A program made the translations under genes and the position numbers. The notes below the pieces were generated by a model, which made no database searches, had not been told where the DNA came from, and was given only the letters and a program-made list of their open reading frames with translations. A stretch of 59,611 nucleotides of DNA, from the NCBI GenBank assembly GCA_017558115.1, contig JAFYWG010000050.1, positions 1 through 59,611 of the forward strand, written 5' to 3'. The stretch is from Alistipes sp. GTDB lineage: Bacteria > Bacteroidota > Bacteroidia > Bacteroidales > Rikenellaceae. This document shows positions 34,931 through 42,963 of the stretch, piece after piece (the first letter of the stretch is position 1; each line of letters opens with the position of its first letter).

Positions 34931-35944
34931 CTACTCTGCCTCAACCTCTACAAGTGCACCATTGATAAGGCGTGTGAACGATGTTGTAGCAACAACATCA
35001 CCAGCCTCGATACCCTCAGTGATCTCAATCATATCGCCTACACGACGACCATCAGTAACGAAGCGATAGTCAGCAACGCCATCCTTGATAACGTACACGA
35101 AGCGCTCTGATGAACCCACCTGCTTCTGGAGTGCCTTGTCGGGGATTACTACGCTCTCACGCTGGCCCATGTTGAAGATGGTGCGAGCATACATACCTGG
35201 ACGCAACTGCATAGATGGGTTCTGGATGGTGATCTCAACGCCGAATGTGCGTGTGCGAGAGTCAAACGCAGGGTTGATGCGCGATACAACACCCTCAAAC
35301 TGCTCACCAGGATAGATATCTACCTCTATAGTAACCTTATCGCCCACCTTAACGTTTGTGAAGTACTGCTCAGAGATGTTTGCCATAACCTTAAGCTTGT
35401 CGATCTGCATGATGTGCAAGATAGGCATTGAGGCGAAGAGGTCGCCATTCTCGAAGTTACGTGCTGTAACAACACCCGAGATAGGAGACTTGATAGTAGA
35501 GTTCTTACGCAAGTTCTCCACTACCTCCTTCTGGAGGTCGAGCGTATTCTTCATCTGTGTGAGCTGCTGGTCTGAAATACCACCTGCAGCGTGCACGGGC
35601 ACCATACGGTCGTAGTTGTCCTGCGCGGTAGCGAGGTTGAGCTCCTGCTGCTTGAGTGTTGTCTGGTCGAGGGTTACGAGTGTCTGGCCAGCATATACCT
35701 TATCGCCCACGTCAACGAGGATGCGGTCGATGTGCAAGCCCTGAGCCGCGGGAGTGATGTCGTTCTCCTTGTAGGCCATAATCTCCGACGTGTATGTCTC
35801 CAAGACGTCGATAGTGCGAGTCTCGGCAACTGCAGTCTTAACTGGAATGGCAGTCACTACCTCCTCTGTAGCCTGATCGTTGCTTGTTGAGTTGCAAGCT
35901 ACGAGCGATGCCGCCATAAACATAAACATTAAACTCTTCTTCAT
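34931..35944 (-). CDS. RND efflux adaptor (membrane fusion) lipoprotein
   Basis: Periplasmic adaptor joining the RND pump to TolC (337 aa from the ATG at 35944). That start is chosen because it opens a lipoprotein signal (MKKSLMFMFMAASLVAC, lipobox Cys17). HlyD-type order: lipoyl half-motifs (DRILVDVGDKVYAGQTLVTL and SGVVTARNFENGDLFASMP), an alpha hairpin between them (approx. 95-150), a beta-barrel domain (approx. 190-260) and the membrane-proximal part. The upstream in-frame codons 35992-35945 are not conserved. Sits between tolC and the pump gene. Confidence 0.92.
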   Translation of the reverse strand: MKKSLMFMFMAASLVACNSTSNDQATEEVVTAIPVKTAVAETRTIDVLETYTSEIMAYKENDITPAAQGLHIDRILVDVGDKVYAGQTLVTLDQTTLKQQELNLATAQDNYDRMVPVHAAGGISDQQLTQMKNTLDLQKEVVENLRKNSTIKSPISGVVTARNFENGDLFASMPILHIMQIDKLKVMANISEQYFTNVKVGDKVTIEVDIYPGEQFEGVVSRINPAFDSRTRTFGVEITIQNPSMQLRPGMYARTIFNMGQRESVVIPDKALQKQVGSSERFVYVIKDGVADYRFVTDGRRVGDMIEITEGIEAGDVVATTSFTRLINGALVEVEAE

Positions 35945-35991
35945 ATCTATTTTATCTTTTATATTGTTATTCAGTGTGTTATACTTTGACA

Positions 35992-37338
35992 TTACTCTAC
36001 GCTGTCCTTACCCAACACCTTCTCGTACTCGGCGTATGCTGTAAGGTAGTCGAAGATAGACTGCGAGTAGCTCAACTGCGCCTGTGTAAGGGCAAGCTGT
36101 GCGCTATTAAGCTCGAGGATGGTACCAGCACCTGCCTCGTAGCGTGTCAACGAAATCTGGTATGCCTTCTCTGCCTGAAGCACAGTCTCGCCATTAGCAA
36201 GCATCATAGAGCGTGCTGTGAGGAGCGTGTTTACAGACTGCTGCACCTGGAGACGAATACCCTCCTCGGCGTAGTCGCGCTGGAGACGAAGCTGCTCACG
36301 CTGGTTGCGCACCTCGCGGAGCTGGTTTGTCTTCTTGAAGCCAGCAAAAATAGGGATGTTAATCTGTGCACCGAGCGAGATAGGCACCTGCCACCAGAAC
36401 TTAGACTGCTTAACAGCGGTTGTGGCATCACCACCACCCATAGCACCAAGGATGCCGCCAAGGTCTGAGCGCTCCTGACCAATGTATGATACCTGAGCAA
36501 ATGCCGCTACGGTAGGCATGCGTGTTGTCTGGATAAGCTTCTCCTGGTGATCCAACAACTCGAGTTGGAGATCAAGATTCTTGATTGTGGTGTTGTTCTC
36601 GATATCCATCTCGTAGTCTGCACCCAAGAGCGCCACATCCTTGAAGCCATCGAGCGAGCCTACAACCTCCACCTCAACATCCTCGGGGATAGAGAGGTAC
36701 ATCTTGAGTTGGAGCTTAGCTATCTCTACGCCATTCTTCACCTGCAAAATCTGTGGGTCGAGGTTCGAGCGCTGCACACGTGCTGTGATATAGTCGTACT
36801 CCGCAGCAAGACCATTGTTGTAGAGGTCCTCGGTGTTCTTAACTACGCGGTCTGTAGTGAGCGCAGCCTCCTCGAGCACCATGAGCGACTGCTCGGCAAG
36901 CAAGATGTTGTAGTAGGCAGCACGCACCGCAGCGATAAGGTCGATGCGATTTGCACGTGCACTCTCCACCGCTACCTCCATCTGTGTGCGGGTCAACTTA
37001 AGCTGGCGATATACCGAGGGCACGAAGAGTGGCAACGATACGGTACCTGCAACGTTAAATGTGTTCTTACCACCAAACGAGAGTCCCTCGGCCATCTCCT
37101 GGCGACGCAACGCCAAAGAGTACTGTGCCGAAGCATCCACCTGGGGGTAGAGCGACGAGAGCGCCTGCTTACGAACATAGTCGTAGCGCTCAATCTCAAG
37201 GTTTGCCACCTGAATGGTGGGGTTGTCGCTGAGAGCTATACCCAACGCCTCATCGAGGGTAAGCTCCAACTTTTGCTGTGCCGAGGCCACTACCGAGAGG
37301 CCCAAGCACAAACAGATTGTCATTAAAAACTTCTTCAT
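35992..37338 (-). CDS. TolC-family outer-membrane efflux protein
   Basis: Outer-membrane channel of the tripartite pump (448 aa from the ATG at 37338, MKKFLMTICLCLGLSVVASA signal peptide). Two repeats of long alpha hairpins and beta strands are visible: LDEALGIALSDNPTIQVANL near the N-terminus and RYEAGAGTILELNSAQLALT in the C-terminal half, the usual OEP repeat motif. First structural gene after tetR (33 bases). The start at 37368 would put ten extra residues before the signal. Confidence 0.92.
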   Translation of the reverse strand: MKKFLMTICLCLGLSVVASAQQKLELTLDEALGIALSDNPTIQVANLEIERYDYVRKQALSSLYPQVDASAQYSLALRRQEMAEGLSFGGKNTFNVAGTVSLPLFVPSVYRQLKLTRTQMEVAVESARANRIDLIAAVRAAYYNILLAEQSLMVLEEAALTTDRVVKNTEDLYNNGLAAEYDYITARVQRSNLDPQILQVKNGVEIAKLQLKMYLSIPEDVEVEVVGSLDGFKDVALLGADYEMDIENNTTIKNLDLQLELLDHQEKLIQTTRMPTVAAFAQVSYIGQERSDLGGILGAMGGGDATTAVKQSKFWWQVPISLGAQINIPIFAGFKKTNQLREVRNQREQLRLQRDYAEEGIRLQVQQSVNTLLTARSMMLANGETVLQAEKAYQISLTRYEAGAGTILELNSAQLALTQAQLSYSQSIFDYLTAYAEYEKVLGKDSVE

Positions 37339-37371
37339 TACGATATGATTTATTTGATTTATCTCCAAGTG

Positions 37372-37989
37372 TTAAAAATGGTCGAAGTACTTCGTCGTGC
37401 ACTCATCGATTATGCGCTGACCCTCCACAGTGCAGAGGCCGCGAATGAATACGAGAAGCGAGTAGGACATCATCGACACCAACTCACTCGAGGGTCGCTC
37501 CTCGTCGAGGGTATTTACCAGCATGCCATGCACCGAGTGGTTGAGCACCTCTGCAGCAAACTTCACCTGTATGTTACGCTCGAAGTAGCCACACTCTATA
37601 CACCCCTCAATCCAGCGGCGGATGTCATCCATCGATTTCGACTGCACCTCCTCCTCAAGGCGACGATATACCGATGGGTAGAAGCGCTTGATGTTTCGGC
37701 GTATACGACCCGAGGTGGGCGCTGCGTCGATCATATCGCGCAAGTTTGCCACCATCACCTCCATGGTGTTCTCAATCTGGGAAATTTGCTGGAAGCGACG
37801 CTCGCGGTCGGCGGCGAAATGGTGGTATATGCTCTGATATATGAGTTCCTCCTTGTCGTGAAACAACTCATAAAGAGTGCGCTTCGATACGCTCAACTCC
37901 TGGGCAATATCATCCATGCGCACAGCCTTTATGCCCTGCTCAACGAACATCTTTGATGCGTGGTGAATAATATTTTCTTTTTGAGTCAT
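37372..37989 (-). CDS. TetR-family regulator of the efflux operon
   Basis: 205 aa. The N-terminal HTH (approx. 8-55) reads IIHHASKMFVEQGIKAVRMD, DIAQELSVSKRTLYELFHDK. The C-terminal helical domain binds an unknown ligand. It is the first gene of the operon, 33 bases before tolC. A 13-bp inverted repeat (38026-38061) overlaps its promoter, so autoregulation and control of the pump are likely (inference from layout). Confidence 0.9.
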   Translation of the reverse strand: MTQKENIIHHASKMFVEQGIKAVRMDDIAQELSVSKRTLYELFHDKEELIYQSIYHHFAADRERRFQQISQIENTMEVMVANLRDMIDAAPTSGRIRRNIKRFYPSVYRRLEEEVQSKSMDDIRRWIEGCIECGYFERNIQVKFAAEVLNHSVHGMLVNTLDEERPSSELVSMMSYSLLVFIRGLCTVEGQRIIDECTTKYFDHF

Positions 37990-38013
37990 ACGTTTACACT
38001 ATTTTCTACGGTG

Positions 38014-38061
38014 CAAATATAAAAAGAAAACTTGAAAAACGAAAAAAGTTTTCAAGTTTTC
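38014..38061 (-). promoter_or_regulatory. tetR-operon promoter with candidate operator
   Basis: The minus-strand -7 box TATATTTG is at 38021-38014. Directly upstream lies a perfect 13-bp inverted repeat GAAAACTTGAAAA (38026-38038) and TTTTCAAGTTTTC (38049-38061), spacer 10 bases. It covers the -33 region, where a TetR dimer or pair of dimers would block polymerase. Confidence 0.6.
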
Positions 38062-38117
38062 TTCTCAACAACTATACCTATGGTATAATATATCCGCAAA
38101 ATGGGTTAAAATAGGTT

Positions 38118-38663
38118 CTACTCCAAGATGCCGTCTGCGCGTTGATCCAAAAGTGATGGTAGAATTTGCACCTTCATACCCACACGCACCATATTATAGA
38201 GACTATCGAGGTCATTATTTTCGAGACGTATGCAACCCTCCGTTGCGCGCGTGCCGATAGACTCTGGAGCATGCGTTCCGTGGATGCCGATACCCCTATG
38301 TGGTGGGGTCTTCAGGCGCATAAACCAGTTGCCATAACAGTTCGGTATATAGCCCTTTCCATCCTTGAAGTCGTGCCCCCATGTTTTTGCCGACACTATC
38401 TCCTCGATGTAGAACTCGCCCTCGGGAGTCTTCATGTCTCCCACGCACTGCTTGTTGCCGTAGTTCTTGCCCACGGCGCAGTCAAACGAGCATACGAGCC
38501 TATCCTCGCTATCGTAGAGGTCGAGCCTAAAATCCTCCTTCGAGATTACTATATATTCAGCCTTTGCGGGGTCACCATCTGCAGGTTTGCCGGCCGAAAA
38601 TATGCTGGCCACAACGAGCAACGCCACACCCAAAACTACCCTCTTAATCGTCTCAATCATCAA
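38118..38663 (-). CDS. L,D-transpeptidase (YkuD domain)
   Basis: 181 aa, exported by an N-terminal signal segment (approx. 1-25). The catalytic signature is intact: GIHGTHAPESIGTRATEGCI followed by RLENNDL, with the active Cys in the HGT...SxGCIR pattern, so it should cross-link peptidoglycan or anchor proteins to it. The substrate-facing part PPHRGIGIHGTH matches YkuD enzymes. It follows glgB on the same strand by 22 bases, an unusual pairing. Confidence 0.85.
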   Translation of the reverse strand: MMIETIKRVVLGVALLVVASIFSAGKPADGDPAKAEYIVISKEDFRLDLYDSEDRLVCSFDCAVGKNYGNKQCVGDMKTPEGEFYIEEIVSAKTWGHDFKDGKGYIPNCYGNWFMRLKTPPHRGIGIHGTHAPESIGTRATEGCIRLENNDLDSLYNMVRVGMKVQILPSLLDQRADGILE

Positions 38664-38685
38664 ATCAAAGTCGTTAAAGTTAACA

Positions 38686-40719
38686 CTACTCCTCCCACTT
38701 TAGCACAACACCCGTGCGCGAGGTATTATATATATTAATGGTATGGTACACGGTGCCATCCTCCGCCTCGTGCGTAGTTGTGAAGTGCTCGCTTGCGACA
38801 TCGGCGCGGTCGTGGCCACCAAAGCGCTTTTCGTCAGATGAGAAGAGCACGGTGTACTTACCTGGCCAGGGCACGTTGAGCGTGTAGTCGGGGATTGAGG
38901 CTGTTGGGTGCCAGTTGAGCACGAAGAGTAGTCCCTTGTGCGAGTAGACCATGGTCTTGTTCTGCTCATCCATCTGGTGGTTGTAGGGGTAGCCATCACC
39001 GAGCACACCATACTTCTTGACCACCTCAATCATCTCCTTGTCGAACTCCGCGAGGAACGAGTAGCGCAAGAAGCCATTCTCGGCCAACGACCACTGACGG
39101 CGTGCATGCTTATACGACCAGCCATTACCCTCGCGTGGGAAGTCGATCCACTCGGGGTGGCCAAACTCATTACCCATGAAGTTGAGGTAGGCCTCACCGC
39201 CCGTGGTTATTGTAAAGAGGCGGATAAGCTTATGCAAGGCCATGCCGCGGTCTATTATAAGGTTCTCAGATGCACGATCCATCGAGAAGTACATCTCCTT
39301 GTCCATCAGGCGGAAGGCGAGGGTCTTATCGCCCACCAACGCCTGGTCGTGCGACTCGGCATATGCCACCGTGCGCACCGAGGGCAGACGATTTGTCATC
39401 TCCGACCACATCTGCCAGATGTTCCAGTCGTCGTCGCTCTGCTCCTTGAGTATCTTAATCCAGTAGTCGGGCAATGCCATGCCAAGGCGGTAGTCGAAGC
39501 CCATGCCTCCATCTTCGGGCTTCACGCACGAACCTGGCATGCCGCTAACATCCTCCGCAATGGTTATAGCGTCGGGGCGTATGTCGTGGATAAGCTTGTT
39601 TGCAAGCGTTAGGTAGACTATCGCGTCGCGGTTGACACCCTCGTCGAAGAAGCGCTCACGGCAGTCAAACTCAACGTAGCCGTGATGATGGTACAACATA
39701 GACGTTACACCATCAAAGCGGTAGCCATCGAAGTGGAAGTCCTCAATCCAATATTTTACGTTCGAGAGTAGGAAGTGCTCAACCTCTCGTTTGCCATAGT
39801 CGAAAATCATAGAGTCCCAATACTGCTGATAGCCCGCATCGCCCTCCTTCGAGTAGTGGTGCTTCGAGCCGTCGAGCTCGTTGATACCCTCGTCGAAGTT
39901 CTTGACATAGTGTGCGTGTACCAAATCCATAATTACTGCGATACCCAACTCGTGGGCACGATCTACCAACGAGCGGAGCTCATCGGGCGTACCGAAGCGA
40001 GAAGAGGGGGCAAAGAAACTCGACACGTGGTAGCCAAACGAGCCGTAGTATGGGTGCTCGGCAATCGCCATAAGCTGCACAGCGTTATATCCCGCCTCCT
40101 TGATGCGTGGGAGGATGTCGTCGCGGAACTCGGCGTACGTACCTACGCCCTCCTTTTCGGTTGCCATGCCGACATGTGCCTCGTAGATAAGCAACTCGCC
40201 AACCTTCGGAGCGCGGAAGTCGTCATGCTTCCAGTCGTAGGGTTTCTCAACCACGAACTGCGCGGTATAGTTCTTGGTAGTCTCGTCCTGCACTACGCGC
40301 TTGGCGTATGCTGGAATGCGGTCGCGCCAGCCGTTATTGCCGTGAATATGGAGTTTGTATAGTGAGCCATCTGTGAGGCGCGCGCCATACATCGCATCGG
40401 GCAGGAAGATGCTCCACACACCCTCGCGGTTGCGCTGCAAGCGTAGCTCTGTGCGCTGCCAGTTGTTGAAATCGCCGAAGATGTAGACATCCTTAGCCTC
40501 GGGCAGCCACTCTCTAAACCACCAACCCTGCATTGCATCGTCGTGCTGCCATCCAAAATATCGATGACCATTTGCATAGTCGACAATCGTACCTGAAGAC
40601 TTTTCGATATCTGCTAAACGATTGATATACATGTCGTAACGACGCTGAATTTCCTCCTCTACGGGCAACAACCACTCGTCCGCAGCAACTATGGGGAGTT
40701 TAGAATTTTGCTGTTTCAT
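38686..40719 (-). CDS. glgB: 1,4-alpha-glucan branching enzyme (GH13)
   Basis: Makes alpha-1,6 branches in glycogen, cytoplasmic (677 aa). CBM48 at the N-terminus (approx. 60-150, FGDFNNWQRTELRL), then the GH13 barrel: VIMDLVHAHYVKN, DGYRFDGVTSMLY (nucleophile Asp), AITIAEDVSGMPG (acid/base Glu) and RTVAYAESHDQALVGD. The 'DGYRFDGVTSMLYHHHG' phrase and length match the eukaryote-like branching enzyme type found in Bacteroidetes, rather than the long E. coli form. Divergent from the peptide transporter; L,D-transpeptidase follows. Confidence 0.93.
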   Translation of the reverse strand: MKQQNSKLPIVAADEWLLPVEEEIQRRYDMYINRLADIEKSSGTIVDYANGHRYFGWQHDDAMQGWWFREWLPEAKDVYIFGDFNNWQRTELRLQRNREGVWSIFLPDAMYGARLTDGSLYKLHIHGNNGWRDRIPAYAKRVVQDETTKNYTAQFVVEKPYDWKHDDFRAPKVGELLIYEAHVGMATEKEGVGTYAEFRDDILPRIKEAGYNAVQLMAIAEHPYYGSFGYHVSSFFAPSSRFGTPDELRSLVDRAHELGIAVIMDLVHAHYVKNFDEGINELDGSKHHYSKEGDAGYQQYWDSMIFDYGKREVEHFLLSNVKYWIEDFHFDGYRFDGVTSMLYHHHGYVEFDCRERFFDEGVNRDAIVYLTLANKLIHDIRPDAITIAEDVSGMPGSCVKPEDGGMGFDYRLGMALPDYWIKILKEQSDDDWNIWQMWSEMTNRLPSVRTVAYAESHDQALVGDKTLAFRLMDKEMYFSMDRASENLIIDRGMALHKLIRLFTITTGGEAYLNFMGNEFGHPEWIDFPREGNGWSYKHARRQWSLAENGFLRYSFLAEFDKEMIEVVKKYGVLGDGYPYNHQMDEQNKTMVYSHKGLLFVLNWHPTASIPDYTLNVPWPGKYTVLFSSDEKRFGGHDRADVASEHFTTTHEAEDGTVYHTINIYNTSRTGVVLKWEE

Positions 40720-40741
40720 ACTTTTTTGGGGTTATTTTTAG

Positions 40742-40771
40742 CAAAGATATAAAAAAATCTTCGTATCTTTG
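40742..40771. promoter_or_regulatory. Divergent promoters glgB/POT transporter
   Basis: The minus strand has TATCTTTG (40749-40742) for glgB and the + strand has TATCTTTG (40764-40771) for the transporter. The boxes are 14 bases apart. Confidence 0.6.
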
Positions 40772-40837
40772 CCCAATATTATGTGTTATTTGAATAACAA
40801 ACAACAAATTATATTTATTAACTAAAAACTTTTTTCT

Positions 40838-42814
40838 ATGTTCAAAGGACATCCTAAAGGTCTTTACGCCTTAGCCCTTGCAAACACAGGTGAGCGCTTT
40901 GGTTACTACACGATGTTGGCAGTTTTCGCACTCTTCCTTCGCGAGAACTTCGGCCTCGACAGCGGTACCGCAGGTGCCATCTACTCAACTTTCCTCGGCT
41001 TGGTTTACTTCATGCCATTGATTGGTGGTATGATGGCCGATAAGTTTGGTTTCGGCCGCATGGTTACTACAGGTATCATGGTCATGTTCGGTGGCTACTT
41101 GCTCCTCTCAGCTCCCCTTGGTGGTGAGTCTGTGGCAATGATTGCCATGATGGCAGCGCTTGTACTTATCAGTGTTGGTACTGGTTTGTTCAAGGGTAAC
41201 TTGCAGGTTATGGTTGGTAACCTCTACGACGATCCAAAGTATGCCGACAAGCGCGACTCTGGCTTCTCACTCTTCTACATGGCTATTAACGTAGGTTCAT
41301 TGTTCGCTCCTACTACAGCTGTAGGCATCAAGAAGTGGGCTGAGGAGAGCCTTGGTTACAGCTCTAACGACGCATACCACTTCTCATTCATGGTGGCTTG
41401 TGCAGCGTTGGTACTCTCAATCCTTATCTACTACGTATTCCGTCCCACATTCCGTCATGTTGAGGGTGGCAAGAAGAAGGGCGAGGCAGCTCAGGTTGTT
41501 GACAACCTCACTCCCGCTGAGACTAAGCAGCGTATCATCGCTCTCTGCCTCGTATTTGCTGTTGTTATCTTCTTCTGGATGGCATTCCACCAGAATGGTT
41601 TGACACTCACATACTTCGCTGATGAGTTCACAACAACAACAGCATTCGGCTTCGACACTATGTTGTTTGATGTTTGGAACCTTGCATTGCTTATCATTGC
41701 AGTTTACGCTACATTCTCTATCTTCCAGAGCGATAGCGCTAAGGGTAAGCTCTTCTCAGGCATCATCGGTTCTGGCGTTCTCGCATTCCTCGTATACCGC
41801 GCTATGGGCATCGAGGCAACAGCTGAGATCTCTGTTGCAGCACCTATCTTCCAGCAGTTTAACCCCTTCTATGTTGTAGCATTGACTCCCGTTTCAATGG
41901 CTATCTTTGGTGCTTTGGCACGCAAGGGTAAGGAGCCTTCAGCTCCCCGCAAGATTGCTTTCGGTATGTTGGTTGCAGCTATCGGCTTCGCTATCATGGC
42001 ATTCGGCTCTACAAATCTTAACACTCCCGACCAGCAGGCTAAGGCTATCGCTATCAACAAGGCGGAGGCATTCGCTGCAGATTGCTACGCTATAGCGAAC
42101 AACGTTGACGCATTGAAGGATGCTGACGGCAAGGCAAACGAGGAGATTAAGAAGGCTCAGGACTTCATGTCTAAGCTTAACGACAAGACTCGTCCCGTAT
42201 TTACTGAGGTATACAACGCACAGTGCGTAATTCTCGCTGCTACTCCCGTAGTTGTAGAGGAGACAACTGCAGAGGGTGTTGAGAATGTAGAGAACGTGGA
42301 GCTTGCTGAGGCTACTGAGATGGTTGACGCTCCTGCAGCTGACGCTGTAGAGGTTGCTGAGGAGGTTGTAGAGGTCGCTGAGGAGACAACTGAGGAGATC
42401 GCTGAGGTTGCTGAGACAACTGAGGAGGTCGCTGAGGTTGCAGTTACTGAGCCTACAATGACTGTAGAGGAGGCTGAGGCTGTTTTGGCTGGTTACGCTG
42501 ACCAGAAGAACGAGACTCGTACTTCACCCTACTGGTTGATCTTCACATACCTTGTATTGACATTTGCTGAGTTGCTCCTTTCACCAATGGGTATCTCATT
42601 CGTATCAAAGGTTGCACCTCCAAAGCTCAAGGGTCTTATGATGGGTGGTTGGTTCGTGGCTACTGCTATCGGTAACATGCTCGTTGCTGTTGGTGGTTTC
42701 CTCTGGGCAGGTCTCCCATTGTGGTCAGTATGGGCTGTGTTCATCGCACTCTGCTTGATCTCTGCACTCTTCATGTTTGCAATGATGAAGCGTTTGGAGA
42801 GCGCTACGAAGTAA
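40838..42814 (+). CDS. POT/PTR-family peptide transporter with acidic insertion
   Basis: Proton-coupled di/tripeptide importer of the major facilitator superfamily (658 aa; typical bacterial members are about 450-500). The N-terminal signature is FKGHPKGLYALALANTGERF, where the ExxER-like segment is NTGERFGYY. Helices continue to approx. 400. Between residues approx. 471 and 557 lies a low-complexity insert made of Val/Glu/Ala/Thr units (EEVVEVAEETTEEIAEVAET). The last two or three helices follow it (SPYWLIFTYLVLTFAELLLS). Good promoter and terminator; single gene. It supplies peptides for amino-acid fermentation (inference). Confidence 0.88.
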   Translation: MFKGHPKGLYALALANTGERFGYYTMLAVFALFLRENFGLDSGTAGAIYSTFLGLVYFMPLIGGMMADKFGFGRMVTTGIMVMFGGYLLLSAPLGGESVAMIAMMAALVLISVGTGLFKGNLQVMVGNLYDDPKYADKRDSGFSLFYMAINVGSLFAPTTAVGIKKWAEESLGYSSNDAYHFSFMVACAALVLSILIYYVFRPTFRHVEGGKKKGEAAQVVDNLTPAETKQRIIALCLVFAVVIFFWMAFHQNGLTLTYFADEFTTTTAFGFDTMLFDVWNLALLIIAVYATFSIFQSDSAKGKLFSGIIGSGVLAFLVYRAMGIEATAEISVAAPIFQQFNPFYVVALTPVSMAIFGALARKGKEPSAPRKIAFGMLVAAIGFAIMAFGSTNLNTPDQQAKAIAINKAEAFAADCYAIANNVDALKDADGKANEEIKKAQDFMSKLNDKTRPVFTEVYNAQCVILAATPVVVEETTAEGVENVENVELAEATEMVDAPAADAVEVAEEVVEVAEETTEEIAEVAETTEEVAEVAVTEPTMTVEEAEAVLAGYADQKNETRTSPYWLIFTYLVLTFAELLLSPMGISFVSKVAPPKLKGLMMGGWFVATAIGNMLVAVGGFLWAGLPLWSVWAVFIALCLISALFMFAMMKRLESATK

Positions 42815-42838
42815 TTCTACACTTCCGATATATGCTAA

Positions 42839-42868
42839 AGGCTGTCATTCGTGACAGCCTTTTTTTTT
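42839..42868 (+). terminator. Terminator of the peptide transporter
   Basis: The 9-bp stem AGGCTGTCA/TGACAGCCT with TTCG tetraloop (42839-42860) is followed by T8. Very strong intrinsic terminator. Confidence 0.85.
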
Positions 42869-42907
42869 GTGCGACAAAAGAGGAGTTTTATTGAAAAGAA
42901 TATCAAA

Positions 42908-42940
42908 TTTGCTTGATTTGGATATATTTTACTATATTTG
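42908..42940 (+). promoter_or_regulatory. Promoter of the BACON-like lipoprotein
   Basis: TTTG (42908-42911), 21 bases, TATATTTG (42933-42940); the start codon at 42964 is 23 bases further. Confidence 0.65.
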
Positions 42941-42963
42941 CATTACACATTAACCAAAACATT

